A stretch of 64,000 bases of DNA from Peribacillus sp. FSL P2-0133 (GTDB lineage Bacteria; Bacillota; Bacilli; Bacillales; DSM-1321). Both the position numbers and the translations under genes were made by a program. The notes below the pieces were generated by a model that saw nothing but the letters and a program-made list of their open reading frames with translations, did not search any database and was not told the origin of the DNA. Positions 10,513-18,480 of this stretch are shown piece after piece; the first letter of the stretch is position 1; every line of letters starts with the position of its first letter. The DNA lies in the NCBI RefSeq assembly GCF_037975445.1, contig NZ_CP150254.1, positions 4,710,001-4,774,000 on the forward strand, written 5' to 3'.

Positions 10513-10820
10513 CTTTTTTCGTAAATCTTTGAAGAATCAATCGATACACTAGTTTAACCAATTTCAAAAAATTCACTTTTAGCTTGAAACTGATTTAGTT
10601 TTTTTAGGGTGATTTTTTCTCCTCAAGGAAGTTACAATACTTCAATTAGGAATAATTGTAAAATTCCTCACTTAAACTAACCTCCCTCTATTGTTGAAAA
10701 AGGGAATCCTTTGATTCATAACTTTAATCTATAAAATTAGAGATTATCGAACACGGGATGAGTTAAGGTGCATAATATAGGATAGTGATATTTAACTATA
10801 TTTTGAAAGGAAGTAATATT

Positions 10821-11036
10821 GTGTATCCTTCTTACACTAACCCACACCATCTCAAACAAGAAACACTGTCACAGGTTGGACCATGGGTACAGTATGGTTT
10901 AAACGAAGCTCAAAAAACATCCATCCCTCATGCGATGATGGAAATTGCAGCTATTGCCTATCTGATGGGTAAAGGATATGATCCAAGGATGGCGCATCAA
11001 ATAGTTGAATCATGGGAAGTTAATGAAATGTTTTAA
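10821..11036 (+). CDS. Small conserved-type protein, unknown function
   Basis: A 71-residue protein starting at GTG 10821 with AAAGGAAG seven bases upstream; an ATG further upstream in frame has no ribosome site. It reads 'YPSYTNPHHLKQETLSQVG', then 'WVQYGLNEAQ', 'AMMEIAAIAYLMGKGYDP' and 'AHQIVESWE'. I do not know a function for it, although it resembles short hypothetical proteins I associate with Bacillus. It has no hydrophobic segment. It is monocistronic and followed by a clear terminator. Confidence 0.7.
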   Translation: MYPSYTNPHHLKQETLSQVGPWVQYGLNEAQKTSIPHAMMEIAAIAYLMGKGYDPRMAHQIVESWEVNEMF

Positions 11037-11103
11037 CTGCTGTAGCTTTGAAATAAAGATTAATCAATATGTCCTCTTTAACCCACATATTAGCGTAAAT
11101 AAA

Positions 11104-11142
11104 AAAATCCATTTTGAAAAATGATTGATCAAAATGGATTTT
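11104..11142. terminator. Terminator of the small 10.8-kb gene
   Basis: AAAATCCATTTTGA and its exact complement form a 14-bp stem around an 11-base loop, with an A-run before and TTTTCTTG after it, so it may act in both directions. Confidence 0.75.
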
Positions 11143-11144
11143 CT

Positions 11145-11724
11145 TGTGATTGAGTATACAGTTTTTATAAAATATTTTGATTATTTTTAGTGAGTCTTAA
11201 AGAATAGCTCCCGATTGTTGAAGATCGAAAATATAAGAATCGACTAATGAAAACATGGCTTATTAGATAGAAATGCAAAACTGCTTATTATAGCCCATAA
11301 GGGCTCACCGTACCATTTCGGTAAAATTGTACGTTAAGCATAATGTCGAAAGCTAAAAAGCCGGATTCCTGTACACTAAGGAAAGCCAGCTTTCATATAC
11401 CATATTCGTTAACTATCGTACTCCGTTAGTTCAATCTCTCGGACCCATCACTTCTTCTCGCCGTCAAGCTTCTTGATAAGACGAATGCAGGACGATTCCG
11501 CTTCCTATATAGCTTAATTAAACAAACTTACTATATTTGGGTGCCTTTTGCAGTTCGGCTGGGTTCTGAGAACGCAATCCACAAGTTCTATTGCAAGAAG
11601 TGCGTCCTAAATAATAACTCGTTCTCACACTTCTGAATACTGGTCCCAAATTTCAGTCCATAGGTAAATTCGCCCTTCAGATGCTAGGAGCCGTTGGTGA
11701 GTTGGGGCGCAACACGATTGTGAG
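11145..11724. other. Gene-free stretch, no recognisable content
   Basis: I see no supported gene here. Translation in all frames is interrupted. The right half (about 11400-11700) is noticeably richer in GC than the left half and joins the GC-richer isochorismatase/TetR pair, so it may be decayed DNA that arrived with it. No inverted repeat typical of an insertion sequence was found. Confidence 0.5.
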
Positions 11725-12300
11725 TTAGTTGGATAAAGAAGCCACCCACGCATCGACAGGTATCACCTCGGCCTGATGGGGGAACACCTTCTCGGTTAGA
11801 ACACGATGAACCTCGGGATCGGCATCGATACAGGCGTCGGAAAGAACCGTAAGGGCAAAGTCTTTATCTGCTGCTTCCCGTAAAGTCGATAGAACGACCC
11901 CGCTTGTGGCGATACCGCTGAGAATCAGCGTGTCGATCTGGCGGGACCGAAGGATCACCTCAAGGTCACTTCCGGCGAACGCGCTCACTCGAAGCTTGGT
12001 CACGATCGGCTCGTCCGGCCGAGGCTGCACGGATTCATGAATTTGCATCGTCACTTCCGGAGCCGCCGCTGTTCCGGCCCTACCGGCAATACCCGCGAAC
12101 ATTTTGTTTCTAGAACTAATCTCGGGATAACCTGCGCGAAATGCGACACGTACGAAAATAACGGGAATAGCGTGACTGCGTGCGGCTTCAATTGCCTTTT
12201 GGAACGGAAGCAGTGTCTTTTCGCTGTCTACGAACCGCGACACGACGCTGTTTTGCATATCCATGACCAACAGCGCGCTTTTGCTTGATGAATTTTGCAT
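11725..12300 (-). CDS. Isochorismatase-family hydrolase
   Basis: A 191-residue single-domain protein with the family fold motifs: 'ALLVMDMQNSVV' (catalytic Asp), 'PIVTKLRVSAFAGSDLEVIL' (catalytic Lys) and 'LILSGIATSGVVLSTLREA'. In cysteine hydrolases of this fold the last motif carries the nucleophilic Cys; here that place is Ser/Gly, so a thiol mechanism is unlikely and the enzyme may act like the non-cysteine isochorismatases or on another substrate. AAGGAG precedes the ATG. It is transcribed divergently from a TetR gene, and two palindromic operators lie between them. The GC-rich codon use differs strongly from neighbouring genes, which suggests transfer. Confidence 0.87.
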   Translation of the reverse strand: MQNSSSKSALLVMDMQNSVVSRFVDSEKTLLPFQKAIEAARSHAIPVIFVRVAFRAGYPEISSRNKMFAGIAGRAGTAAAPEVTMQIHESVQPRPDEPIVTKLRVSAFAGSDLEVILRSRQIDTLILSGIATSGVVLSTLREAADKDFALTVLSDACIDADPEVHRVLTEKVFPHQAEVIPVDAWVASLSN

Positions 12301-12400
12301 GTGTTTTTATACTCCTTTTCAACGAGTTGTATTTACGGCGTTCGAGTTGAAACATTTCGGGGGACACACTTGAATCGATCGCGAATCACCTCACCGTCAT

Positions 12401-12450
12401 AAACGGAGAACACTCTCCGTTTATGATTATACGGAGAACGCTCTCCGTTT
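12401..12450. promoter_or_regulatory. Two tandem TetR-type operators
   Basis: AAACGGAGA-ACAC-TCTCCGTTT (12401-12422) and ACGGAGA-ACGC-TCTCCGT (12431-12448) are two near-identical palindromes with dyad centres about 28 bp apart. They sit between the divergent isochorismatase and TetR genes, 50 bp before the TetR start and 100 bp before the hydrolase start. They are the obvious binding sites for the adjacent TetR protein. Confidence 0.85.
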
Positions 12451-12500
12451 GTCAATAAATCGCAAGTGATGTAATATTTATAAAGAGGTGTTATCCCAAG

Positions 12501-13109
12501 ATGTCTAAAAATAAAATTTCAGCTGGAGACGGTGACACCACCGATTCCGTCGTCGCCACGACTCCCGAGAAGGCATTGCGTGCAGATGCCAAAAGAAATC
12601 GGGATAAGCTGCTCAATGTCGCCCATAGGGTTTTTATGACCGAAGGCATCTCCGTCTCGATGGATGAAATCGCCCGACGTGCCGGTGTGGGCGTGGGTAC
12701 CGTCTATCGGCATTTCCCGACCAAGGAAGATTTGTTTGGGGCCGTTATTGTCAGCCACAAGACGCGTCTTATCGAAGAAGCAAATCAATTGCTTTACCAC
12801 GACGACCCGGGCGAAGCATTCTTTCATTATTTTGCAAGAATCATACGCGAGGGGATTGCAAACAAGGCGATCACCGATGCCCTTGTTAGCAGTCTGAATA
12901 TAGACGCTGGACGTTCGGAGGTTGCGAGGGATTTTTGGCGAGGGATTGACAATCTTCTCGCCCGTGCCCAACAAAGCGGCTCTGTTCGGGCTGATGCTCG
13001 CATTGAGGATATCAAAGTCCTTCTTATCGGCATCTTGCAGGCAACCGGGGACGACGGGACTTTTCCGGACCGCATCGTTTCGATCCTATGCGACGGTCTT
13101 CGCGGGTAA
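12501..13109 (+). CDS. TetR/AcrR-family repressor
   Basis: A 202-residue regulator. After a 29-residue polar extension the HTH reads 'RDKLLNVAHRVFMTEGISVSMDEIARRAGVGVGTVYRHFPTKEDLF', split here only for naming: 'MDEIARRAGVGVGTVYRHF' is the classical TetR recognition motif. The C-terminal ligand domain contains 'RIEDIKVLLIGILQATGDDG', as in SbtR-like regulators of proteobacteria and actinobacteria. GC-rich composition matches the divergent hydrolase and not the host background, so both probably arrived together. It should repress both genes via the palindromes at 12401-12450. Confidence 0.9.
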   Translation: MSKNKISAGDGDTTDSVVATTPEKALRADAKRNRDKLLNVAHRVFMTEGISVSMDEIARRAGVGVGTVYRHFPTKEDLFGAVIVSHKTRLIEEANQLLYHDDPGEAFFHYFARIIREGIANKAITDALVSSLNIDAGRSEVARDFWRGIDNLLARAQQSGSVRADARIEDIKVLLIGILQATGDDGTFPDRIVSILCDGLRG

Positions 13110-13117
13110 TCAAAAAT

Positions 13118-13150
13118 AAACGCTTGCGACTCCCGAGACCGCAAGCGTTT
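13118..13150 (+). terminator. Terminator of the TetR gene
   Basis: AAACGCTTGCG pairs perfectly with CGCAAGCGTTT around an 11-base loop, 8 bp after the stop codon. The T-run is short. Confidence 0.7.
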
Positions 13151-13206
13151 AAGGCCCAAATTTCGCCCTACTTGTGATACGGTTCCCCACAATTGATTTT
13201 GAACTC

Positions 13207-13294
13207 ACCTGCCCCGTTAGTTGCATAAAGAAAAAGCTGCCTTAAAGACAGCTCCGATCCGATCTTCAGCTAACGCACCCGTTAGTTCTATAAG
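13207..13294 (-). repeat. 3'-end intergenic repeat, copy 3
   Basis: A full copy: 'CTGCCCCGTTAGTTGC', 'AAAAAGCTGCCTTAAAGACAGCT', 'CTTCAGCTAACGCACCCGTTAG'. A six-base duplication (GATCCGATC) is present. It lies downstream of the DinB gene. Confidence 0.85.
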
Positions 13295-13346
13295 AGGTAG
13301 CGTCAGGAAAATGCGTATTTATAACGTTAAAGAAATTTCGATATTA

Positions 13347-13390
13347 AAAAGCCCAATTTCTCAGCATTAAAATTGAGAAATTGGGCTTTT
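13347..13390. terminator. Terminator-like hairpin, second copy of the 6.1-kb element
   Basis: AAAAGCCCAATTTCTCA pairs with TGAGAAATTGGGCTTTT, followed by TTCG. The flank 'CGTTACTCCATTAAAGCGCCCTTTAA' matches that of 6087-6150. It is 190 bp beyond the DinB stop. Confidence 0.7.
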
Positions 13391-13577
13391 TTCGTTACTC
13401 CATTAAAGCGCCCTTTAACGGAACAATTCTATTCGTCATTCAACAGTTTCATAATCAACCTTCGTTGTAAACTGCTTATTAGTATAACTTGAATGGCACC
13501 CTCTCAGCTCTTTAAACTCCCTCAACTGGGCTCCTGCTGATTATTCCGACGTTCAATAACTGCTTCAACAATAAAGA

Positions 13578-14123
13578 TTACTTACTTACTTTTAAAAGAA
13601 ACTGATCGATACGTTCTTTTTGCCGTAAGTGGTGCCGGAAATGCATTTCGATTAGCTGAAAATATTCCTCTGCATTTAAATATCCCATTCTCCGGTGCTG
13701 AACTTTCTGGCTGGCCGGAATTTCAGAGAGCTTTCTCTCTATCTCTTGCATTTTCTCAATGATTTGAAGCAGTCCTTCCTTTACTTCTTCTTTTCCTGTA
13801 GGATTTGGCGGTGTGAAATCTGGTGTATCCGGACCTTTTAACCTGATTGGAGGAAACGTTCCTTCTTTGAAAATCGATTCGCCTATTTCTGTTTTTTCAC
13901 CGTCATCGGAAGTAGTGCTATTAACACATTGCTTAATGGCTTTCAAATGAAGCTGAAGGGTGCCCTTTATTAAATGATTGTACATTTGTCCTAATGACCA
14001 TTCTTCCTCAGAAGGCTTCCTTGTAAACTCATCTAGCGAATATTTACTTAACTCTTCAATATAGTATGTAGCCACCTGTTCGAATCGCTTCAATATCTCT
14101 TTTGTATCCAATAGATCTCCCAC
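13578..14123 (-). CDS. DinB-family protein
   Basis: A protein of about 181 residues with the DinB/YfiT four-helix architecture: 'WSLGQMYNHLIKGTLQLHL' near residue 42, and 'EYFQLIEMHFRHHLRQKERI' near the C-terminus supply the three conserved metal-binding histidines. DinB-like proteins are metal-dependent; many are thiol (bacillithiol) transferases, but no substrate can be assigned. The start is uncertain: GTG at 14123 has only a weak site, whereas TTG four codons later follows GGGAG closely. Confidence 0.8.
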   Translation of the reverse strand: MGDLLDTKEILKRFEQVATYYIEELSKYSLDEFTRKPSEEEWSLGQMYNHLIKGTLQLHLKAIKQCVNSTTSDDGEKTEIGESIFKEGTFPPIRLKGPDTPDFTPPNPTGKEEVKEGLLQIIEKMQEIERKLSEIPASQKVQHRRMGYLNAEEYFQLIEMHFRHHLRQKERIDQFLLKVSK

Positions 14124-14250
14124 TTTCTTTATAATTTTCTTTCTCCTTAATGTTGAGTAGTACGTCCCAATGCTAAACTAAATAACATCTTCTGACATTA
14201 ACTTCGACTTACTTACAAATAATCCCTTCTCTTTTATTCAAGAATATGGT

Positions 14251-14362
14251 CAATTGCTGAACAAAGGTCAAACAGCACTCTTCAACTATCCTGCCCCGTT
14301 AGTTCCATAAGAAAAAGAGCTGCCAAAGCAACTCTCTTATTGAAGTAAAGCACCTGTTATTG
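14251..14362 (-). repeat. 3'-end intergenic repeat, copy 4 (long form)
   Basis: Carries the extended left part 'CAATTGCTGAACAAAGGTCAAACAGCACTCTTCAACTATC', then 'CCTGCCCCGTTAGTTCCATAAG', 'AAGAGCTGCCAAAGCAACTC' and 'TTGAAGTAAAGCACCTGTTA'. It lies 28 bp after the membrane protein stop at 14390. Confidence 0.8.
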
Positions 14363-14389
14363 AAGAAAAGTCATCGTATTATCTAAAAC

Positions 14390-14665
14390 TTAAACACCAA
14401 ATATCACTGTTCCTAAAATCATATATACAAAAGGAAAAAATAATAAGACCGAATTTACAATGATAGCACCAATCGTCAAAACATCCTTTTGGATTTTATG
14501 TGCTTTTGAAGCGAAGAAAAGTCCAAAAAGACAAAATACTAAAGGAAAAAATATAGGCAACCCTTCTATCTTTTCAAGTGTAACAATATCAAACAGAAAA
14601 TTCACAATGAAAATTAGAGGTACAAAGAATAACGAATAAGAAACAATAATAAATGTCTTTTGCAT
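14390..14665 (-). CDS. Small membrane protein, unknown function
   Basis: A 91-residue protein with hydrophobic segments at about 3-25, 32-50 and 63-88, so three probable membrane helices. The ATG at 14665 has AAGGGG six bases upstream; the frame is open 14 codons further but without a ribosome site. No family was recognised. It is monocistronic, with a repeat-type terminator downstream. Confidence 0.6.
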   Translation of the reverse strand: MQKTFIIVSYSLFFVPLIFIVNFLFDIVTLEKIEGLPIFFPLVFCLFGLFFASKAHKIQKDVLTIGAIIVNSVLLFFPFVYMILGTVIFGV

Positions 14666-14748
14666 AATAAGCCCCTTTGAAAAAGTATGTTCCTTAAATG
14701 CTAACATAAAACAAGTTATATTTGGGTCAATTTCCCATTATTTTATGC

Positions 14749-14833
14749 AACTAAACTGCCCCGTTAATTCCATAAAGAAAAAACTGCCTTAAAGACATTC
14801 CAGATCTTAAGCTAACGCACCCGATAGTTTAAG
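14749..14833 (-). repeat. 3'-end intergenic repeat, copy 5
   Basis: Full-length but diverged: 'CTGCCCCGTTAATTCC', 'AAACTGCCTTAAAGACATT', 'AAGCTAACGCACCCGATAGTTTAAGT'. This is the one copy that does not follow a minus-strand gene; it lies between the starts of two divergent genes. Confidence 0.75.
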
Positions 14834-14882
14834 TACATTTCTTCACAATCTTATTCACTCTGTTGATAAATAATCAGTAAAA

Positions 14883-14916
14883 CAACTTTCACAAATATGG
14901 AAAGTTGCTTTTTTTT
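14883..14916 (+). terminator. Hairpin with T-run upstream of sasA
   Basis: CAACTTTC pairs with GAAAGTTG around a nine-base loop, followed by CTTTTTTTTAGGG on the plus strand. It lies 50 bp before the sasA start and no plus-strand gene precedes it, so it may be a leader attenuator of sasA or the end of a short transcript. Confidence 0.5.
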
Positions 14917-14964
14917 AGGGTATCTTGGTTATGATAACAGAATAATAACAGGAGGGCTGTGGAC

Positions 14965-15606
14965 ATGCTGAAAAAAAAGATGAAAATCGAGGTTATTCAA
15001 AAAGTATTAGACAATTGGAGGGGGTTCTTTTTACCTTACCAAATGGCATTACATGAATTAGAAAGTGATTTCAAGGTTATTGACTTAGAATGGAAAACAC
15101 AACATGGCTATTCTCCTATTGAACATATGAAAACACGTATGAAAAAATTAAGTTCTTTGGTGGAGAAAATACAAAGAAAAGAAATTCCTTTAACACAAGA
15201 AGCGGTGAGGAATGAAATAAGAGATATTTTGGGAGTTAGAATTGTCACAAGTTTTATTGATGACGTATATATGTTGAAGGAGCATATCGAGCAACGTGAA
15301 GACATTCGAATGATACGCGTAAAGGATTATATTCAGGACCCGAAAATGAGCGGATATAAAAGTTTGCACCTGATTGTAGAAACCCAAGTCATCCTATCCA
15401 ACGAAATAATATGGGTTCCTGCAGAAATACAAATTCGTACTTCCGCTATGGATTTTTGGGCATCCACCGAGCATAAACTAAACTATAAATATCAAGGCGA
15501 GACTATACCAGAGGATGCTCAAAAGCAGCTAATTGAGCTTGCCAAAGCTTCTTCCTTAATGGATAAAGAAATGTCAAGATTAAGAACAAAATTACTAGCC
15601 AATTAA
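14965..15606 (+). CDS. sasA: Small alarmone (p)ppGpp synthetase, SasA/RelP (YwaC) type
   Basis: A 213-residue stand-alone RelA/SpoT synthetase domain, without hydrolase or regulatory domains. It makes (p)ppGpp from ATP and GTP or GDP. Recognisable motifs are 'HGYSPIEHMKTRMK', 'DILGVRIVTSFIDDVY', 'DYIQDPKMSGYKSLHLIVE' and 'EIQIRTSAMDFWASTEHKLNYK'. The pattern matches Bacillus YwaC (SasA) better than YjbM (SasB), whose enzymes respond to cell-wall stress through transcription. A GTG six bases earlier is too close to the AGGAGGG, so the ATG at 14965 is the better start. A hairpin with a T-run precedes it. Confidence 0.92.
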   Translation: MLKKKMKIEVIQKVLDNWRGFFLPYQMALHELESDFKVIDLEWKTQHGYSPIEHMKTRMKKLSSLVEKIQRKEIPLTQEAVRNEIRDILGVRIVTSFIDDVYMLKEHIEQREDIRMIRVKDYIQDPKMSGYKSLHLIVETQVILSNEIIWVPAEIQIRTSAMDFWASTEHKLNYKYQGETIPEDAQKQLIELAKASSLMDKEMSRLRTKLLAN

Positions 15607-15673
15607 GCAAACAATCGTGACACCTTTCTCATTTACAACCTTAAGTCAATCTGACAAATAAAAACACTTAGTC

Positions 15674-15811
15674 TTAGAATCTAAGGGTTTCATCCTTGTT
15701 CCGTCCAAAACGATCCCGTGAATGAATGTAAAGAACATCCCCTTTCCGGATCATTCGTTTTAACAATTGATATCGTTCTCGTTCAAAATTTTTCCCACTT
15801 TGTTTATCCAT
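15674..15811 (-). pseudogene. Serine recombinase (resolvase/invertase) fragment
   Basis: A 45-codon frame reading 'DKQSGKNFERERYQLLKRM', then 'RKGDVLYIHSRDRFGRNKDE'. This is the segment that follows the catalytic-serine strand in Tn3-type resolvases and DNA invertases, up to the 'DRFGRN' motif. The N-terminal strand with the catalytic Ser and the whole C-terminal HTH are gone, and a stop follows after 'TLRF'. It is a relic of a mobile element. Confidence 0.75.
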
Positions 15812-15970
15812 ACTTTAACGGACGTTAAAAGTAGGTGATTTTATAAAAAAATGCGCCGTTCGCAAAAATGTACTTTTACGAACGATAGGAACAACGCTAT
15901 ACCTTCCATATCGGAAATTTTATACTCTAAGAGAATTCCAACCTAAAAAGTCGATCTCCTCTACGTGAAC

Positions 15971-16065
15971 TGACCCCATAAAGTTAGACAGGTTATTTCG
16001 TTAGGCAGCCCGTTGGGCATGAGCTTGGTATTGTACCGGGCTCATACCTTTTAATTTACCTTTCT
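15971..16065 (-). mobile_element. IS3-family insertion sequence remnant (right end)
   Basis: The minus strand encodes 'GKLKGMSPVQYQAHAQRAA' and then a stop, which is the standard C-terminus of IS3-family (IS150 group) OrfB transposases. It is followed 25 bp later by the terminal sequence CTAACTTTATGGGGTCA, typical of IS3-family inverted repeats. The rest of the element is missing: upstream sequence loses similarity within 20 bp. It lies 160 bp from the resolvase fragment. Confidence 0.8.
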
Positions 16066-16108
16066 CATATGTCACAGTTTTTGTTTAAAAAGAGGGAGCA
16101 AGACAAAA

Positions 16109-16138
16109 AAAGTATGATTATATAAAGAATCATACTTT
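16109..16138. terminator. Perfect hairpin downstream of the 16.2-kb gene
   Basis: AAAGTATGATT and AATCATACTTT form an 11-bp stem with an eight-base loop, preceded by AAAAAA and followed by TA. A second palindrome, AAGGCCACCAATTGGCGGCCTT, follows at 16141-16162 and recurs at 28604-28625. Confidence 0.6.
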
Positions 16139-16167
16139 TAAAAGGCCACCAATTGGCGGCCTTCTTA

Positions 16168-16195
16168 TGGCGCTAACGCACCCGTTAGTTTAAGT
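16168..16195 (-). repeat. 3'-end intergenic repeat, copy 6 (right part only)
   Basis: Only 'GGCGCTAACGCACCCGTTAGTTTAAG' of the family is present; the usual hairpin is replaced by the AAGGCC...GGCCTT palindrome. It lies about 50 bp beyond the stop at 16244. Confidence 0.6.
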
Positions 16196-16243
16196 GTACT
16201 TATTCACAATAATAGCAACTACCTTTAGAAATGATATTTGTAT

Positions 16244-16789
16244 TTATATTTTACCGATTATATTTCCAACATTATCTAAGAAGTCTATATTTATGTTAGA
16301 GAAGTTTTTTTGATTATTATTGTTCATCAATATCCAAATTCTAGTTTTATCATTGAGCATAACAATATCTGCATCTATTCCATTAACTTTTATGGTCTTC
16401 GTTTCAGTAACTATATCTTTTGGTATGACACCGTGTAAAAGAATATCTTCATTTAACTCATCAACAACACTTGAATATGAATAACCTCTATCTTCACCTT
16501 GAGAATAGTATGTTTGTTTCCAACCAAATTTCCCTTTTTCAAACTGTACTAATGAAACATTATTACCAACTTCAAATGGCACAAATGTATAATTACCAAT
16601 TCGGTAAAATTCTTTATCGCCAATTTCATTTTGAGCAACTTCAGTCTTAAATTCGCTATTTATGAATTTTTCAAATGCTTCATCGACAGTTTTAGAACTT
16701 AGATTTACAGTTTCTATACTTGCAAATATTGCATATATAAAAATCATTGATATGACAAAAATTGAGATTGTTTTTGTACGTTTCCCCAA
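16244..16789 (-). CDS. Membrane-anchored hypothetical protein
   Basis: About 181 residues from TTG 16789, which has GGGGGA eight bases upstream; a GTG 11 codons earlier lacks a ribosome site. A basic N-terminus and one hydrophobic helix ('TISIFVISMIFIYAIFASI') look like a signal anchor, and the rest is a hydrophilic extracellular domain with 'VPFEVGNNVSLVQFEKGKFGWKQ' and 'TIKVNGIDADIVMLNDKTRIW' as notable stretches. No family recognised. It resembles the general layout of Bacillus secreted lipoprotein-like proteins of unknown function. Confidence 0.6.
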   Translation of the reverse strand: MGKRTKTISIFVISMIFIYAIFASIETVNLSSKTVDEAFEKFINSEFKTEVAQNEIGDKEFYRIGNYTFVPFEVGNNVSLVQFEKGKFGWKQTYYSQGEDRGYSYSSVVDELNEDILLHGVIPKDIVTETKTIKVNGIDADIVMLNDKTRIWILMNNNNQKNFSNINIDFLDNVGNIIGKI

Positions 16790-16873
16790 ATTGTCTCTTC
16801 CCCCATTATTTTTTATTTTCACTATTAAATTTCTTGAATTAACTTATTGTTATTTTATCAGTTGTTCTTGTTA

Positions 16874-16960
16874 AACTAAACTGCCCCGATAGTTCCATAA
16901 GAAAAAGCTGCCTTAAAGACAGCTCCGATCTTCAGCTAACGCACCCGTTAGTTCTATAAG
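16874..16960 (-). repeat. 3'-end intergenic repeat, copy 7
   Basis: Near-consensus: 'CTGCCCCGATAGTTCC', 'AAAAAGCTGCCTTAAAGACAGCT', 'CTTCAGCTAACGCACCCGTTAG'. It is downstream of the VanY-type gene, beyond that gene's own terminator. Confidence 0.85.
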
Positions 16961-17021
16961 AAAAGCACATTATTTGTCTATCTCTTTTACATAATCAGTT
17001 CTAGGTAGTATACCTAAATAT

Positions 17022-17055
17022 AAATAGCCTCATCAAGTTTTTGATGAGGCTATTT
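17022..17055 (-). terminator. Terminator of the carboxypeptidase gene
   Basis: AAATAGCCTCATCAA pairs perfectly with TTGATGAGGCTATTT around a four-base loop, about 60 bp beyond the stop. Confidence 0.75.
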
Positions 17056-17115
17056 ACTGCGTATAGTGTATTAAAGTTTTAGCACTAGAACCAATATATC
17101 TTTAGGAGCATTTCT

Positions 17116-18480
17116 TTAGTTTTGAACGGCTCTAGTATAATAATATTCTTCAAGAGTAATTCCTTGGCTCATAATAGTTTGAGCTATTGATTTGCCTACA
17201 TATCGAAGATGCCATGGTTCATATTTATAACCAGTAACTGATTCTTTTCCTTTAGGGTATCGGATAATAAATCCATAATCATCTGCATGTGCCTGGAGCC
17301 ATTTTGCTTCTTTAGTACCTCCAAAGCAATCCTGTGCCGCGCATTTACCATTTCCTCCTGTCACATCAATAGCAAGGCCTGTTTCATGCTCACTTGTTCC
17401 AGGTAATGCACTGTATGTGATTGCTTTGGCATAACCATCCCTTTTTACATAATAATCAAATAGAGCAACTTGTGTAGCATGTGATCTGTATGCAGATACA
17501 CCGAGAAGACTTACTCCCTGCTTCTTGGATTCCGCAAATAATTTGCTAATGGCAGCAGCTGCTTCACTTCGCATTTTTCTTTTTTCTGTCTTTTCTTTAA
17601 AAGTAAACGGTATCGACGTATATACTAAGTCTTTTGGTACATAGTTTTCTGGTAGCTTATTTTTTTTATTGACTAGCACTGGAATACTTTCAGGCTTTGC
17701 AACAACCTGAATGGCGTCAGATGAAGGATTGGATACCTTTACATATTGACTACTAACATAACCTGTTTGACCGTTTAAGCTAACCTTTAGCCATCCATTC
17801 GCATTTTTTCCAGTAACCGTTAGCTTTGTGCCCTGTTTAACTGTTGCTATAATTTTATTAGCAGTAGATGGTCCTGTACGGACATTCAGATTAGCAGTTG
17901 CTGTATAGATTGCAGTTGCTGTACTAGAGCCAGATGAAGAGTTTGATATTTTTACATATTGGCTACTAACATAACCTGTTTGACCATTTAAGCTAACCTT
18001 TAGCCATCCATTCGCATCTTTTCCAGTAACCGTTAGCTTTGTGCCCTGTTTAACTGTTGCTATAATTTTATTAGCAGTAGATGGACCTGTACGGACATTC
18101 AGGTTAGCAGTTGCTGTATAGGTTACAGTTGCTGTACTAGAGCCAGATGAAGAGTTTGATATTTTTACATATTGGCTACTAACATAACCTGTTTGACCAT
18201 TTAAGCTAACCTTTAGCCATCCACTCGCATCTTTTCCAATAACCGTTAACTTTGTGCCCTGTTTAACCGTTGCTATAATTTTATTAGCAGTAGATGGACC
18301 TGTACGGACATTCAGGTTAGCAGTTGCTGTATAAGTTACAGTTGCTGCATTGGCTACACTTGGTTCTAACCCCTTAATATTTGCATGCTTAAAACCGATT
18401 AAACCTGCACATAAAATAATGAAAGCGAAACCGGTAGTTAGCAATCTTTTGTTTAACGTTACTTTATTTAGTTTTGTCAT
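17116..18480 (-). CDS. SH3b-repeat VanY/LdcB-type D-Ala-D-Ala carboxypeptidase
   Basis: A 454-residue secreted cell-wall enzyme. After a signal peptide or anchor (about 12-45) come three nearly identical SH3b domains, each with 'TANLNVRTGPSTANKIIATV' and 'GQTGYVSSQYVK', for wall binding, then a Ser-rich linker and a C-terminal VanY domain with zinc ligands in 'SEHETGLAID' and 'EPWHLRYVG'. It trims the terminal D-Ala of peptidoglycan stem peptides. The ATG at 18480 has GAGGTG six bases upstream; the frame opens three codons earlier. The SH3b units are exact 213-bp DNA repeats, so copy number may vary between strains. Confidence 0.93.
   Translation of the reverse strand: MTKLNKVTLNKRLLTTGFAFIILCAGLIGFKHANIKGLEPSVANAATVTYTATANLNVRTGPSTANKIIATVKQGTKLTVIGKDASGWLKVSLNGQTGYVSSQYVKISNSSSGSSTATVTYTATANLNVRTGPSTANKIIATVKQGTKLTVTGKDANGWLKVSLNGQTGYVSSQYVKISNSSSGSSTATAIYTATANLNVRTGPSTANKIIATVKQGTKLTVTGKNANGWLKVSLNGQTGYVSSQYVKVSNPSSDAIQVVAKPESIPVLVNKKNKLPENYVPKDLVYTSIPFTFKEKTEKRKMRSEAAAAISKLFAESKKQGVSLLGVSAYRSHATQVALFDYYVKRDGYAKAITYSALPGTSEHETGLAIDVTGGNGKCAAQDCFGGTKEAKWLQAHADDYGFIIRYPKGKESVTGYKYEPWHLRYVGKSIAQTIMSQGITLEEYYYTRAVQN
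17735..18350 (-). repeat. Three 213-bp tandem coding repeats (SH3b units)
   Basis: The string ACATATTG(G/A)CTACTAACATAACCTG begins at 17741, 17954 and 18167, giving an exact 213-bp (71-codon) period. Units differ at only a few bases, which suggests recent duplication or ongoing homogenisation. Confidence 0.9.

Noticed and set aside
12519..13192. Long ORFs antisense to the TetR gene
   Set aside because: They arise from GC-rich codon structure of the TetR gene and have no start signals.
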